From the NCBI RefSeq assembly GCF_016756615.1, contig NZ_AP023262.1, positions 3,349,501 through 3,413,500 on the forward strand: a stretch of 64,000 nucleotides of DNA. Reading direction: 5' to 3'. Numbering within the stretch: the first letter of the stretch is position 1; each line of letters opens with the position of its first letter. The stretch comes from Mesorhizobium sp. L-8-3. GTDB taxonomy: Bacteria > Pseudomonadota > Alphaproteobacteria > Rhizobiales > Rhizobiaceae. The notes below the pieces were generated by a model. The model was given only the letters and a program-made list of their open reading frames with translations, searched no databases and was not told where the DNA came from. Position numbers and translations under genes: made by a program. This document shows positions 1 through 9,319 of this stretch, piece after piece.

Positions 1-1109
1 AGCTTGCCTGGCGGCACCGAGATGTCGTGCTTGAGCTGCTCGCCCTCCAGCCGCTGTCCCTCGGGCTGCTCTTCGCGCAGCCGCCAGAAGTGAGCGCGGT
101 GCGCATCCGACATGGCGAGTGCGCCGTCGGTGACAAGACCCTGCTCCATGCCTTGTTCGAGCGAGAACCCAAGGATCTCGTCCAGCGGAACACGCGGCGA
201 ACCGCAAGTCAGCTCCACGAGCATATAGACCGCCCCGCGCTTCTCGAGCGGTAAGGCGAGGTCCGGCAGGTGTTTGAGGGCAAGCCCGACGCCGAGGTCG
301 CAGAAGAACTCCAGCCCGGACAGAAACTCGCCGGCCTCGCGGCGCAGGAACGTGCCGAAGGCTACCGCCGCCGCAAAGTCCGGCGCGACCATGAGCGCCG
401 TCGCTCGCTGCCTGGGCGCGGGATGGAGCTTGAGGATTGCGCGCGTCACGACCCCCAGCGTGCCTTCGGCGCCGCAGAACAGCCTGCGCAACTGATATCC
501 GGCATTGTCCTTCTGAACGGCCCGCAGGCCGTTCCAGACGGTCCCGTCGGGCAGGACCACTTCGAGGCCGAGCACGAGATCATGCATCATTCCATAGCGA
601 AGGGCATGGCTGCCGCCTGCGTTCGTTCCGATGAGGCCGCCGATGCGTGCGCTACCCTCGGCGCCGAGATGCATCGGAAAGATGAGACCATGGGGCTCCA
701 GCGCCTCGTGAAGCGTGGCCAGCACCACGCCGGCTTCGACCGGGATAGAGCCGGTGTCGGGGTCGGGCTGTCCGATCGCAGTCATCCGCGACAGAGACAG
801 GATGACGGCATTCGGCAGCCCGGCAACGGCGGCGCCGCAAAGGCCGGTATTGCCGCCCTGCGGGACAACCGCAACGCCCGCCTTGCCGCATGCCTTGACG
901 ACCTCGACGACCTCGGCGGTGCCGGTGGGTCTCGCCACGCCAAGAGGCTCGACACCAAACCGATCCAGCCAATCGCGCGCATATGGTCGGGTGTCGAGAC
1001 CCGAAAGCCAGCCTTTCGTCCCGAGAATTCCGGACAACGTGACGGTGAGGTCGGACATGGAAACCAGGTCTGTCGTGCGCGAACCCGCGGCGTTCTTTTC
1101 TTGCTGCAT
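1..1109 (-). CDS. FAD-binding oxidoreductase (FAD-linked oxidase, GlcD/2-hydroxyacid dehydrogenase type), 3' end outside window
   Basis: The reverse strand from 1109 stays open to the window edge, about 369 codons, so the C-terminus is missing. It reads as an FAD-linked oxidase of the PCMH (vanillyl-alcohol oxidase) fold: VVPQGGNTGLCGAAV, GGLIGTNAGGSHAMRYG and CGAEGTLGVVTRAILKLHP are the FAD pyrophosphate-binding and covering segments typical of glycolate oxidase GlcD, D-lactate and D-2-hydroxyglutarate dehydrogenases. An alternative ATG lies 17 codons inside (1058) and matches the usual family start. It is the last gene of the run that includes aapJQMP (12 nt after aapP), suggesting oxidation of a 2-hydroxy acid linked to the imported compound. 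The exact substrate is not decidable. Confidence 0.85.
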   Translation of the reverse strand, partial: MQQEKNAAGSRTTDLVSMSDLTVTLSGILGTKGWLSGLDTRPYARDWLDRFGVEPLGVARPTGTAEVVEVVKACGKAGVAVVPQGGNTGLCGAAVAGLPNAVILSLSRMTAIGQPDPDTGSIPVEAGVVLATLHEALEPHGLIFPMHLGAEGSARIGGLIGTNAGGSHALRYGMMHDLVLGLEVVLPDGTVWNGLRAVQKDNAGYQLRRLFCGAEGTLGVVTRAILKLHPAPRQRATALMVAPDFAAAVAFGTFLRREAGEFLSGLEFFCDLGVGLALKHLPDLALPLEKRGAVYMLVELTCGSPRVPLDEILGFSLEQGMEQGLVTDGALAMSDAHRAHFWRLREEQPEGQRLEGEQLKHDISVPPGK

Positions 1110-1121
1110 TGGACCTGCCGA

Positions 1122-1877
1122 TCAGTCACCCAGAACCTGCGACAGGAACTGCTTGGTCCGCTCGCTGCGGGCGGCGGTGAAGAACTGTTCCGGAGGCGCT
1201 TGTTCGACGATTTCACCCTGGTCCATGAAGATCACGCGATCGGCGACACGTCGGGCGAACCCCATCTCATGGGTCACGCAGATCATCGTCATGCCTTCGG
1301 ACGCCAGAGTGACCATGACATCGAGCACCTCGGAGATCATTTCCGGGTCGAGCGCGGAAGTCGGTTCGTCGAACAGCATGATCTGCGGCTGCATGCACAA
1401 GGAGCGCGCAATGGCGACGCGCTGTTGCTGGCCGCCGGAAAGCTGGCCGGGGTATTTCGCCGCCTGTTCGGGAATGCGGACCTTCTCAAGATAGCGCAGC
1501 GCGATCGCCTCGGCTTCCGCACGGGGCAGCTTGCGCACCAGCATCGGCGCGAGCAGGCAGTTCTCCAGCACCGTCATGTGCGGAAACAGGTTGAAGTGCT
1601 GGAACACCATTCCGACTTCCCGCCGGATCTCGTCGATATTGGCGACGTCGTCATTCAGTTCCGTACCGAGCACGACGATCCTGCCGGCATTGTGCTGCTC
1701 AAGTCGATTGATGCACCGGATCATCGTGGACTTGCCGGAGCCCGATGGTCCGCAAACGACGATTTTCTCTCCGCGTGCCACCGTGAGATTGACATCGCGC
1801 AACGCATGGAAGGTACCGTAGTACTTGTTCATGCTCTCGATCTGGACGGCTGCGGCGGCGGAACCCGAGTGGATCAT
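1122..1877 (-). CDS. aapP: General L-amino acid ABC transporter, ATP-binding protein (AapP/GlnQ type)
   Basis: 251-aa cytoplasmic ATPase that powers polar amino acid uptake. Walker A is GPSGSGKST near residue 43, the Q-loop is [13 protein letters not shown], the ABC signature is LSGGQQQR, Walker B is [14 protein letters not shown], and the switch His is in [11 protein letters not shown]. Length and motifs are those of the GlnQ/HisP/AapP class. The N-terminus (about 10 residues before [11 protein letters not shown]) is Ala-rich and variable. It lies 9 nt after aapM and 12 nt before the FAD oxidase. The symbol rests on the aapJQMP gene order plus family membership; BztD is the equivalent name in Rhodobacter. 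Confidence 0.92.
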   Translation of the reverse strand: MIHSGSAAAAVQIESMNKYYGTFHALRDVNLTVARGEKIVVCGPSGSGKSTMIRCINRLEQHNAGRIVVLGTELNDDVANIDEIRREVGMVFQHFNLFPHMTVLENCLLAPMLVRKLPRAEAEAIALRYLEKVRIPEQAAKYPGQLSGGQQQRVAIARSLCMQPQIMLFDEPTSALDPEMISEVLDVMVTLASEGMTMICVTHEMGFARRVADRVIFMDQGEIVEQAPPEQFFTAARSERTKQFLSQVLGD

Positions 1878-1886
1878 GACTTGCTC

Positions 1887-2972
1887 CTATCGTTCGCCCA
1901 CCGACATACGGCGCTCGAGGAACGCGCCGTAGCGCGAGAGGCTGAATACGAAGGTGAAGTAGATCAGGGCTATGAAGACATAGACTTCGACATAGGCGAA
2001 GCGCCATTCGCCGGTGCCGAAGGCGGCATTGCCCGATGCCAGGATTTCGAAGAATCCGACGATGATCACCAGCGACGTTTCCTTGAATGCGATCACGAAC
2101 TGGTTGATCGTCGCAGGCAGTGCATTGCGCATCGCCTGCGGCAGCAGGATGCGGCCGATGCGCTGCCAGTAATTGAGGCCGAGCGCCATCGCAGCCTCTT
2201 CCTGACCTTTCGGCACCCCCTGCATGCCGCCTCGCACGATCTCCGCCTGATAGGCGGCGAAGAACAGTGCCGAGCCGACGATCACGCGATACAGCTTGTC
2301 GCCCTGGAGCCACTGCGGCAGCATGAAGGGCACGACGATCGCGAAAGTGAACAGGATGGAGATCAGGGGGAGGGAGCGGACGGAGTCGATGATCAGGCCC
2401 GTGGTTCTCGAGATCCAGGGGAGTTGTGAGCGTCTCAGCAGAGCGAGGCATATCGCCAGCGGGAAGCCGATGAGGCATGTCATCACGAAGATGAAAAGCG
2501 TGAGCGCAAGCCCGCCCCACATCTCCTCTCCGACATAGGACAGGCCGAGGACGCCGCCTTTCATCAGCACGTAGAAGAGGGCCGTCCCCGCTCCCCAGAT
2601 CATGGCGATCCGACGGCCGGTCCAGAAGGCTGGAATGCAGCTCAGCACCGTCATCGCCACGACCGCCACGCAGGCAAGCCCGGAGCGCAACTGTTCCTCA
2701 TAGGGATAAAGACCGAAAAAGATGATGCGCCATCTCGCGGCGATCACCGACCAGCAGGCCCCGGACGCCGCCTGGCAGGCTTCGGCGCCGCCTGCGCTGA
2801 AGACCGCCGAGAAGACTGCCCAATCGAGGAGTTTCCACCCGACGAGGGCAAGTACCGCAAGACAAACGAGCGAGATCAGACCCTGAACGGGTGTCGCAAA
2901 GAAACGTCTTTGCAGGCCTTCAAGCATGCCAGGCGCCGTCGGGGCGAGAACGATCGGAGCGAGAACGGTCAT
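1887..2972 (-). CDS. aapM: General L-amino acid ABC transporter permease AapM
   Basis: 361-aa inner-membrane permease of the HisM/GlnP family. Hydrophobic segments occur near residues 30-60, 95-150 and through the C-terminal half. The EAA loop that contacts the ATPase is seen in GMQGVPKGQEEAAMALGLNY, followed by LPQAMRNALPATINQFVIAF. The long N-terminal extension with extra membrane segments is characteristic of AapM/BztC rather than of short HisM-type permeases. The gene begins 4 nt after the aapQ stop and runs into aapP, so the four aap genes appear co-transcribed. Confidence 0.92.
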   Translation of the reverse strand: MTVLAPIVLAPTAPGMLEGLQRRFFATPVQGLISLVCLAVLALVGWKLLDWAVFSAVFSAGGAEACQAASGACWSVIAARWRIIFFGLYPYEEQLRSGLACVAVVAMTVLSCIPAFWTGRRIAMIWGAGTALFYVLMKGGVLGLSYVGEEMWGGLALTLFIFVMTCLIGFPLAICLALLRRSQLPWISRTTGLIIDSVRSLPLISILFTFAIVVPFMLPQWLQGDKLYRVIVGSALFFAAYQAEIVRGGMQGVPKGQEEAAMALGLNYWQRIGRILLPQAMRNALPATINQFVIAFKETSLVIIVGFFEILASGNAAFGTGEWRFAYVEVYVFIALIYFTFVFSLSRYGAFLERRMSVGER

Positions 2973-2976
2973 CCCT

Positions 2977-4140
2977 TCATCCCCTCAGTTGATTGCCCTT
3001 CAGGGCGATTGCCTTGTTGATCCGGTTGAAGATGGCGGCGAGGCTGAGGTTGATCGTCAGGAAGCCGGCCATCAGGATGAAGATCGCTTCCAGCGTCTGG
3101 CCTGAATGATTAATCGTCAGGGCCGTGATCATGAAGAAGTCGGTGAAGCCGACGACGATGCCCATCGTGGTCGCCTTGATCAGCCAGACGTACTGGTTGG
3201 CCAGGATGGGCAGCATGGCGCGCAGCGCGAGCGGCAGCCGCACCAGCGAGAAAATCCTCCAGGGAGACAGGCCGAGCGACTGGGCTGCTTCGATCTGGCC
3301 GCGTCCGACCGCCTTGAAGCCGCCGCGCACGATCTCTCCGATATAGGCGCCGCCATAGATGGCCATTCCCACCACGAGAGCCATGAACTCCGGCGGAACG
3401 CGGAGCCCGCCCCGCAGGTTGAGCCCCTGCAGACGGGGCATGTCCAGCAACGGCGTGTCGGGAAGCCGGCCGACCCACAGAGCCGCGAAAGCGCAAACAA
3501 GAACGATCGCGATGCCGCCGAGCTGGATTGGCAACCGCTTCTCGCGCGAGCCATCGAGACGTTCCGTTCTGCCGAGCCAGATTGGAAGCGCGATGGCGGC
3601 GATGACGGCAAGCGCCATTGCAAGCAGGGCAGGCGCGCTGACATTTGGAAAGGGCGCGTACAGCCCCCGGTTCGAAATGAGGAATCCCCAGGCTTCGAGG
3701 GCGCCGCGCGGCGGCGGCAGCCGGGTGAAGACCGCGTACCAGAAAATCACCTGGAGAATGAGCGGAATGTTACGGAAGAAATCGACGTAGCTGCGGCCGA
3801 GAAGTTGCGCCAGCTCGTTCGATGACGTTCTCGCCAGTCCGACGAGGGCTCCGATCAGCGTTGCCAGAACGAGACCGAAGCTCCCGAGAAACAGCGTATT
3901 GATGACCCCGTTGACGAAGAACCACCAATACGGGTCCGCTGCCGTGATCGGCAGCAGAGAGAAGTTGACGTCCCAGCCGGTCGATTTGAAGAGGAAATCG
4001 AAGCCTGAAACGATGCCCTGATCGATGAGGTTCTGCCGTGCGACGAGGCCGCCGCCGATCACGATGAAGGCGAGAACGCCGACAAAGACGATCTGAAGCA
4101 GCGCATTGCGCACTTTCTGGTTGCGAAGCAGGCGTTCCAT
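2977..4140 (-). CDS. aapQ: General L-amino acid ABC transporter permease AapQ
   Basis: 387-aa inner-membrane permease, partner of AapM. It shows the family N-terminus (ALLQIVFVGVLAFIVIGGG), the periplasm-facing insert typical of AapQ/BztB (about residues 40-80 and 150-240), and the EAA-type loop GGFKAVGRGQIEAAQSLGLS followed by RLPLALRAMLPILANQYVWL. Length matches AapQ (about 390-400 aa). It is separated from aapJ by 69 nt that contain a strong 12-bp hairpin (4172-4199), so expression of permease and binding protein may differ. Confidence 0.92.
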   Translation of the reverse strand: MERLLRNQKVRNALLQIVFVGVLAFIVIGGGLVARQNLIDQGIVSGFDFLFKSTGWDVNFSLLPITAADPYWWFFVNGVINTLFLGSFGLVLATLIGALVGLARTSSNELAQLLGRSYVDFFRNIPLILQVIFWYAVFTRLPPPRGALEAWGFLISNRGLYAPFPNVSAPALLAMALAVIAAIALPIWLGRTERLDGSREKRLPIQLGGIAIVLVCAFAALWVGRLPDTPLLDMPRLQGLNLRGGLRVPPEFMALVVGMAIYGGAYIGEIVRGGFKAVGRGQIEAAQSLGLSPWRIFSLVRLPLALRAMLPILANQYVWLIKATTMGIVVGFTDFFMITALTINHSGQTLEAIFILMAGFLTINLSLAAIFNRINKAIALKGNQLRG

Positions 4141-4171
4141 CGACCGACCTTCGACATTTCGTGGATTGGGG

Positions 4172-4199
4172 GCCTCGCCCGGCCGATGCCGGGCGAGGC
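4172..4199 (-). promoter_or_regulatory. Intercistronic hairpin between aapJ and aapQ
   Basis: A perfect 12-bp GC-rich inverted repeat, GCCTCGCCCGGC and GCCGGGCGAGGC, closes on a 4-nt loop. On the transcribed (minus) strand it lies directly after the aapJ stop and before aapQ. It has no T-run behind it. Hairpins here in binding-protein transporter operons (malE-malF is the classical case) usually protect the upstream mRNA so the binding protein is made in excess over the permeases. That role is inferred from position. Confidence 0.7.
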
Positions 4200-4209
4200 G
4201 TTTGCCGGA

Positions 4210-5244
4210 TCAGTCGAACACGAGCGGGTAAAGAACGCCGCCGTTGCTCCACAGATCGGTCAGTTCGCGGTCCATCTTGTAGGGGGAACCCGCGCCCAGG
4301 TTGCGGTCGAAGACCTCCCCGTAGTTGCCGACGTTCTTGATCACGTTGTAGGCCCAGTCATCAGACAGGCCGAGGCTCTTGCCGACGCCCGGCGTCACGC
4401 CGAGAAACTTGCTGATCTGAGGCGACGCGGGCTTGGCCTTCATCTCGTCGATGTTGTTGGAGTTGATGCCCGACTGCTCAGCAAAGAGCAGCGCCGACAG
4501 CGTCCAGTTCGCGATGTCGACCCAGTTGTCGTCACCTTGGCGCATGATGAACACTTCCGGCTCGACGTCGAGCACGTCGGGCAGGATCACGTGATCGTCG
4601 ACCTGTCCCTTGGCCGCACGCGCGATCGCGACGACCGGGCCCCACTGAGCGTAAAGGTCGCAGCGTTTCGAAAAGTAGGCCTGCTCGAGCTCTTCCGTCT
4701 TTTCGATGACGACGGGCTCCAGCTTGACGCCGATCCTGGCTGCATAGCCGGCGACCTGCTGCTCGATCGTCGTGCCGGCCGGGATGCAGACGGAGCCGCC
4801 GTCCGCGTCCTTGAGCGAGGCGACGTTCAGTTCCTTGTGCGCCATCACCTTGGTCGTACCAAGGTAGTACGACATGGAAAACTGAAGGCCGAGTTCGGTG
4901 TCGCGGCTGAGCGTTCCGCCCGAGGCCTTGATGACGATGTCGACGTTGCCGGACTGCAGTTCAGGCCAGCGCTGCGCCCAGCTGATGGGGATGATCTTCA
5001 GTTTCGACGGATCGCCAAGAACGGCGGTCGCAACTGCGCGGCACAGATCGATGTCGATGCCCTTCCAGTTCCCCTTGTCGTCCACCTCGGCGAAACCGAG
5101 ATACGAGCCGTCATGTCCGGTGCAGTTGAGCACGCCGCGCGCTTTGACGGCCTCCAACGTCTTGCCACCCGCAGCCTGGGCGGGCGCCGTAATATTGGCG
5201 AGGCCAAGGGCCAGAACAGCAACCCCCCATTTCATCGCTTTCAT
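4210..5244 (-). CDS. aapJ: General L-amino acid ABC transporter periplasmic binding protein AapJ
   Basis: 344-aa secreted solute-binding protein of family 3. The signal peptide is residues 1 to about 24 (basic start, hydrophobic core VAVLALGLANI, AQA cleavage site). The mature start GKTLEAVKARGVLNCTG, the GNWKGIDIDLCRAVATAVLG block and the C-terminal NLGAGSPYKMDRELTDLWSN segment are hallmarks of AapJ/BztA, which bind a broad range of L-amino acids. The ATG is preceded by TGGAG. It is the first gene of the transporter set, 76 nt after the LysR stop, and is followed by a 12-bp hairpin. Confidence 0.93.
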   Translation of the reverse strand: MKAMKWGVAVLALGLANITAPAQAAGGKTLEAVKARGVLNCTGHDGSYLGFAEVDDKGNWKGIDIDLCRAVATAVLGDPSKLKIIPISWAQRWPELQSGNVDIVIKASGGTLSRDTELGLQFSMSYYLGTTKVMAHKELNVASLKDADGGSVCIPAGTTIEQQVAGYAARIGVKLEPVVIEKTEELEQAYFSKRCDLYAQWGPVVAIARAAKGQVDDHVILPDVLDVEPEVFIMRQGDDNWVDIANWTLSALLFAEQSGINSNNIDEMKAKPASPQISKFLGVTPGVGKSLGLSDDWAYNVIKNVGNYGEVFDRNLGAGSPYKMDRELTDLWSNGGVLYPLVFD

Positions 5245-5320
5245 GTTGTTTCTCCACTGTTGAGGTTGTTTGGTTCTTCTTGTTGTTGGGGCCTTCCGGG
5301 CCCGGTTCGCAAAGCCGTCC

Positions 5321-6271
5321 TCAGTCGGAAAGAGATGTCGGCTTAGGCAGGGGAGCGGCCTCGAGGTCGCTCGCCCAATCCTGTTGGGTCAGCCACCGAT
5401 GCAGAGCCGCGACCGCCTTGACGCGCAGATAGCCCTTGGGCACCACGAGATAGAATCCCGGGATCTCGTCCGGCTTCATGCCGATGAGGGCGTCGCGGCC
5501 GATCGGCGCAACCAGCGCGCCCGAGCGCAGATCCTCCTCGGCGTCGATCACGGAGACGAGGCCGACACCGATCCCTTGCAGCGTCGCGCGCCGCATCGTG
5601 GCGGCATCGTCAAAGCCGATGCTGCGGTCGCTGTCCGTCTTCTCCACGCAGAGGTGCCGGAGTATGTCGGGCCACAGCCGCTGCGACTTGACCGTGTCCA
5701 GCAGCGTGAACCGCGTCAGATCCTGGGCCGACTTGATCTTCTCGCCGATCGAAGGCGTGCAGCAGACGATCTTGGGATCCGGCACGAGCCGGGTCGCCTC
5801 ATAGTCGCCCCATTTGCCATACCCCCACTGCACACTCATATCGATGTCGTCGCGGCCGAAGTCGGGGAGATCGACCATGGTGGTCAGGCGAAGGTCGGCC
5901 CCCGGCAGGATTTCCCGGAACAAAGAGAGGCGCGGCAACAGATAGTGCGTTGCGAAATACGGACTCGCATTCAGATTCAGGCGGTCCCGGTAGACGGATT
6001 TGGTGACCCTGCGGACGCCCTCGGCAAACTCGCCGAAGCCAGCCCTGACATAGTGCGACAGCAGGATCGCCGACTCCGTCGGTTCGATCGACCTGCCCTT
6101 GCGCTCGAACAGCGTCACCTGAAGCGTGTCTTCGAGAAGCTTGATCTGTTGTCCGACCGCTTGAGGGGTAACAAGCAGCTCGTCGGCGGCCTGGCGGAAA
6201 CTCTTGTGCTGTGCGACGGCGTGAAAGACCCGCAGGGCATTCAACGGCGGAAGGCGCAGCTTGCCGGTCAT
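5321..6271 (-). CDS. LysR-family transcriptional regulator (GcvA-like)
   Basis: 316-aa DNA-binding regulator. The N-terminal winged helix-turn-helix is residues 5-64 (PPLNALRVFHAVAQHKSFRQ, then LLVTPQAVGQQIKLLEDTL), which is the GcvA/AmpR sub-branch. The C-terminal half is the co-inducer domain (RLTTMVDLPDFGRDDIDMSV and following). The ATG has an AAGGAG ribosome site 10 nt upstream. It lies on the same strand as, and just upstream of, aapJ, an unusual non-divergent arrangement, so it may be co-transcribed with the transporter and control it or the neighbouring SDR genes. The effector is unknown. Confidence 0.88.
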   Translation of the reverse strand: MTGKLRLPPLNALRVFHAVAQHKSFRQAADELLVTPQAVGQQIKLLEDTLQVTLFERKGRSIEPTESAILLSHYVRAGFGEFAEGVRRVTKSVYRDRLNLNASPYFATHYLLPRLSLFREILPGADLRLTTMVDLPDFGRDDIDMSVQWGYGKWGDYEATRLVPDPKIVCCTPSIGEKIKSAQDLTRFTLLDTVKSQRLWPDILRHLCVEKTDSDRSIGFDDAATMRRATLQGIGVGLVSVIDAEEDLRSGALVAPIGRDALIGMKPDEIPGFYLVVPKGYLRVKAVAALHRWLTQQDWASDLEAAPLPKPTSLSD

Positions 6272-6358
6272 CGTCAGTTCCGCTCCTTCCTGTTTCGAAC
6301 TCCGTGAATTCCTGGACTGCTGCCGACGGCTCGCTGACCGGGCCGCCGACCATTCGCA

Positions 6359-7108
6359 TCAGGCGTAGATGTACCCGCCCGAAACGATGACCTGTTCGCC
6401 TGTCATGTACGTGTTCTTCGGGCCGCCGGTCATAAGCACCCACTCGGCGATCTCGGTCGGCTGCGCGCCGCGGCCGAGCGGGCTTGCCTTCGCCAGTTCA
6501 TCGAGAAAGCCGAGAGCCTTCGCGCGCTCTGTCGCCATGCCGGCGGGAGCGACGGAGTTGACCAGGATGCCGTCCTTGGCGACGTGCTGCGCAAAGGACC
6601 TTGTGAGGCTGACGACCGCAGCTTTCGTCGCCGCGTAGTGAGGGTTCTGCGGATGCGCCTTGAAGGCGTCGACCGAGGTGAGGTTCACGATGCGCCCGCG
6701 CACGTGGTCCTTTGGGTCCTGCTGCTGCATGTGCCGGACTGCGGCAACCATCATGTGATAGGTGCCCTTTATGTTGATGCCGTTGGAGGCGTCCCACTCG
6801 GCGTCGGTGATCTCGAGGATGGGACGGCGCGGATAGATCGCGGCGCAATTGATCAGCGTGTCGACGCGGCCGAGCTTCGAAACAATCGCGTCGAAGGTGG
6901 CATGGCATTCCGGACCGACCTGGATATCGCATCTGGCCGATGCCGTCGGAAGACCCTTCTTTCGCGCCGGTTCCAGCGCCGTCTCCGCCGCGTCGGAATT
7001 TATGTCGATGATGCCGATCTTGGCCGCGCCGGCGTCGACGGCCATTCGCGCGAGCAGCGCGCCAAGTCCGGAACCACCCCCAACGATGAGCACGGAAAGA
7101 TCTTTCAT
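6359..7108 (-). CDS. SDR-family NAD(P)-dependent oxidoreductase
   Basis: 249-aa classical short-chain dehydrogenase. The nucleotide site is [16 protein letters not shown], with acidic DINSD after beta-2 suggesting NAD; NCAA replaces the usual NNAG; the catalytic Ser and Tyr-Lys are in NLTSVDAF and [11 protein letters not shown]. The start at 7108 has AGGGAG 6 nt upstream and lies 10 nt after the preceding SDR stop; a longer frame to 7198 would overlap that gene and is rejected. The alcohol or ketone substrate is unknown. Confidence 0.87.
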   Translation of the reverse strand: MKDLSVLIVGGGSGLGALLARMAVDAGAAKIGIIDINSDAAETALEPARKKGLPTASARCDIQVGPECHATFDAIVSKLGRVDTLINCAAIYPRRPILEITDAEWDASNGINIKGTYHMMVAAVRHMQQQDPKDHVRGRIVNLTSVDAFKAHPQNPHYAATKAAVVSLTRSFAQHVAKDGILVNSVAPAGMATERAKALGFLDELAKASPLGRGAQPTEIAEWVLMTGGPKNTYMTGEQVIVSGGYIYA

Positions 7109-7118
7109 ATCTTGCTCC

Positions 7119-7832
7119 CTATTTGCTTCCGCTCGGCGGAACCGGGCGGGTCGGCATGATGTCGAAACGGGTGACGTCGGCCCAGGCGGGAAGGCCAAGC
7201 AGCGTCACGACCATCCTGGCGACATCTTCCGGCTGCACGGCGACGTTGTCGGCGTACATCGCCGCCCGCGCCTTGGCGTCGAGGATGTCCTTGTAAAGCT
7301 GCGTTTCCACCCGGCCGGGGACAATCTCGGTCACGCGGATGCCATATTGGGAAAGGTCGGCGCGCAGCGCCGCGGCAAAACCGGCGATGCCCGCCTTGGT
7401 GGCGGAATAGACAGCCACATTCGGGAAGGCGGCATGAGCCGCCGAAGAGCCGGTGAAGATGATGTGCCCGGACTGACGCTCCCGCATCTGCGGGACAACG
7501 AGGCGCGTCAGCAGGATCGCCGCGCTGAGATTGACCTCGAGTGCCGTATCGATGTCGGCAATCTTCATGTCGGCGAAATTGCCGAGCGGAGGCATCGTGC
7601 CGGCATTGTTGACCAGCACATCGATCTGCAGATCCGCGAGGATGGACTCCAGACCTTCTCGGTCGGTGATGTCGATTGCGATCGGCACTATGCCCGGGCG
7701 CTCGGCCTGGAGTTCCTTGAGAGCCGCCTCGGTTCGACCTGCAGCAAAGACGTCATAGCCGGCGTCGCTCAGTGCCGCCGCGATGGCCCGCCCGATGCCG
7801 CTGGTTGCGCCTGTGATGAAGGCTGTCGTCAC
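7119..7832 (-). CDS. SDR-family oxidoreductase (YdfG/serine 3-dehydrogenase-like)
   Basis: 237-aa SDR. Features: [19 protein letters not shown] at the N-terminus; AAGR after beta-2, which favours [16 protein letters not shown]; catalytic Ser in FTGSSAAH; and VYSATKAGI. The [12 protein letters not shown] block resembles the YdfG group, which oxidises L-serine, L-allo-threonine and 3-hydroxy acids. It is followed after 10 nt by a second SDR, so the two are probably one transcript. The group assignment is by resemblance only. Confidence 0.85.
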   Translation of the reverse strand: MTTAFITGATSGIGRAIAAALSDAGYDVFAAGRTEAALKELQAERPGIVPIAIDITDREGLESILADLQIDVLVNNAGTMPPLGNFADMKIADIDTALEVNLSAAILLTRLVVPQMRERQSGHIIFTGSSAAHAAFPNVAVYSATKAGIAGFAAALRADLSQYGIRVTEIVPGRVETQLYKDILDAKARAAMYADNVAVQPEDVARMVVTLLGLPAWADVTRFDIMPTRPVPPSGSK

Positions 7833-7905
7833 GTCGGATCTTCCAATTTGCTTTGGATAGAGTGTGTGGCTTCGGTTGCCTTATGGAAACCAAGAAAAAG
7901 CCGGA

Positions 7906-7930
7906 AAAAGGAAAGATCAGCTTTCCTTTT
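7906..7930 (-). terminator. A/T-rich hairpin in the 7833-8118 intergenic region (possible terminator)
   Basis: A perfect 10-bp inverted repeat, AAAAGGAAAG and CTTTCCTTTT, with loop ATCAG. It lies about 190 nt beyond the stop of the GntR gene and about 75 nt ahead of the downstream SDR start. On the minus strand the 3' arm ends in TTTT. It may end the ridA-gntR transcript. The rest of the 286-nt gap shows no gene; it must hold the promoter for the SDR pair. Confidence 0.4.
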
Positions 7931-8118
7931 GGTGCCCGACTCGAAGGCGGCAGTGCAGGCTTCGAGTGGCTGTCGGCAGCAAAAAGAACCCGGAAAGCGC
8001 AAGGAACCTACCACTTGACATCCAAGCGCGGGCGCGAACGCGCGCGCTTCGCGACAAAACGCTGCTTTCGCATGCCCCGCCAGGATGCTCGCCGGCGCCT
8101 GCCGGAATCGTTCTGGTG

Positions 8119-8907
8119 CTACCGCTTCGCCGTGACCCTCGGTTTCAGCTCCGCAAAAAGCGCCTCTGCGGCCGCCTTCTGTTCTGCGTCTGTCGTTTCG
8201 ACGCCGGATGCTTGCGCCAGACCGCGCACGCGCTCCAGACTGTTGTGGAGGTGCTTGCGCATGGCGCGGCGTGCGCCGCTGCTGTCCCGCTTTTCGATGG
8301 CGTCGACGATCGCCTTGTGTTCGTTGTGGATGCGCGCGTAGTAGGTGTCCTTGCGCCCGGGGGCGACCACGTAGCCGAGTTGATAGCGCGGGACGATCAT
8401 CGGCTTGAGATAGCTCAGGAAGCCGTGAATGAACTCGTTGCGAGCCGCCTTGGCGATGGCCAGATGGAAATCGTAGTCGTAGTGGATCTGCACGGCGAAC
8501 GGATCCGCGTGTTGCGCATCGACCTGTTCCATAAGCGCGCGGATGGCTTCGGCTTCGGCTTCGGTCCTTCGCTCGGCGCAAAGCCCGGCGGCCTCGACCT
8601 CGACGCTCAACCTCAGTTCGAGAAGAGCGATGGTTTCAGGCAGGGTCTTCAATGCCTCGTCCGGTATCGAGAAGTTGCGCGGGGTCGGCATCTCGCTGAC
8701 GAACATGCCCCGCCCCTGGTGCGGCACCACCATCCCATCGGATCGCAGGCGAGCCACCGCCTCACGAATGACGGTGCGACTTACGTCGTATTCGGCGCAG
8801 AGCTCGGCTTCCGTCGGCAGTTGCGCGCCAGGCGCGAGTTGGCGGGAACGTATCTTGGCCGACAAGCTCTCGGCCACGACGGTGGACAGGGGCAATCGCT
8901 TCGTCAT
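8119..8907 (-). CDS. GntR-family transcriptional regulator, FCD (FadR/VanR-like) subfamily
   Basis: 262-aa regulator. Winged helix residues 1-72 include SLSAKIRSRQLAPGAQLPTE, DVSRTVIREAVARLRSDGMV and HQGRGMFV. The all-helical FCD ligand domain is about residues 90-235 and carries the metal-binding His and Asp residues of this group (DYDFHLAIAKAARN, then HNEHKAIVDAIEKRD). The C-terminal approximately 20 residues are variable. It is the last gene of the minus-strand set garR-like, aroE-like, SDR, ridA, so it likely represses that set and possibly the divergent aldolase-oxidase pair. Ligand unknown, probably an organic acid. Confidence 0.9.
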   Translation of the reverse strand: MTKRLPLSTVVAESLSAKIRSRQLAPGAQLPTEAELCAEYDVSRTVIREAVARLRSDGMVVPHQGRGMFVSEMPTPRNFSIPDEALKTLPETIALLELRLSVEVEAAGLCAERRTEAEAEAIRALMEQVDAQHADPFAVQIHYDYDFHLAIAKAARNEFIHGFLSYLKPMIVPRYQLGYVVAPGRKDTYYARIHNEHKAIVDAIEKRDSSGARRAMRKHLHNSLERVRGLAQASGVETTDAEQKAAAEALFAELKPRVTAKR

Positions 8908-8956
8908 CGTTCTCCTTCCGAACCTGCCGGAGCCGGGACACCTTGCTGCGGGTCCT

Positions 8957-9304
8957 TCAGATCGCAGCCGTCACGATCAGTTCCACCAGCATCCCGGGCC
9001 TGGCCATGCGTCCTTCTCCGGAGGAGCGCGCGGGCGCGTGTTCCATCGGCATCCAGGCATCCCAGACCTTGTTGACTTCGTCGAAATCGCGGACGTCGTC
9101 CAGCCACATCTGCGCGTGCAGGATGCGGGTCTTGTCCGTGCCTGCCCTGGCGAGAAGGGTGTCGATCTTGTCCAGCACCTCGCGCATCTGGTCGGCTGCG
9201 GATTGACCGGGCTTCGCGACCTGACCCGTCAGATAGACCGTGCCGTTGTGGATGACGCCATGGTGGATGCGGGTGTCGAAATCGAAACGTCTGATATCGG
9301 GCAT
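8957..9304 (-). CDS. RidA/YjgF-family enamine/imine deaminase
   Basis: 115-aa protein of the RidA family, which hydrolyses reactive enamines and imines released by PLP enzymes and amino-acid oxidases. Visible features: HNGTVYLTGQVA, DKIDTLLARAGTDKTRI, AQMWLDDVRDFDEVNKVWD, and an Arg-Ser pair at 93-94 in the position of the catalytic Arg, then VELIVTAAI. Length is normal. It lies 15 nt after the upstream SDR. A nearby DAO-type amine oxidase (12718-13935) would make imines, which gives RidA a plausible local job (inference). Confidence 0.88.
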   Translation of the reverse strand: MPDIRRFDFDTRIHHGVIHNGTVYLTGQVAKPGQSAADQMREVLDKIDTLLARAGTDKTRILHAQMWLDDVRDFDEVNKVWDAWMPMEHAPARSSGEGRMARPGMLVELIVTAAI

Positions 9305-9319
9305 CGTGCTTCTTTCGGA

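Noticed and set aside
270..2429. 719-codon open frame on the plus strand
   Set aside because: It runs antisense to the FAD oxidase, aapP and aapM, which have clear family motifs; high GC creates long antisense frames.
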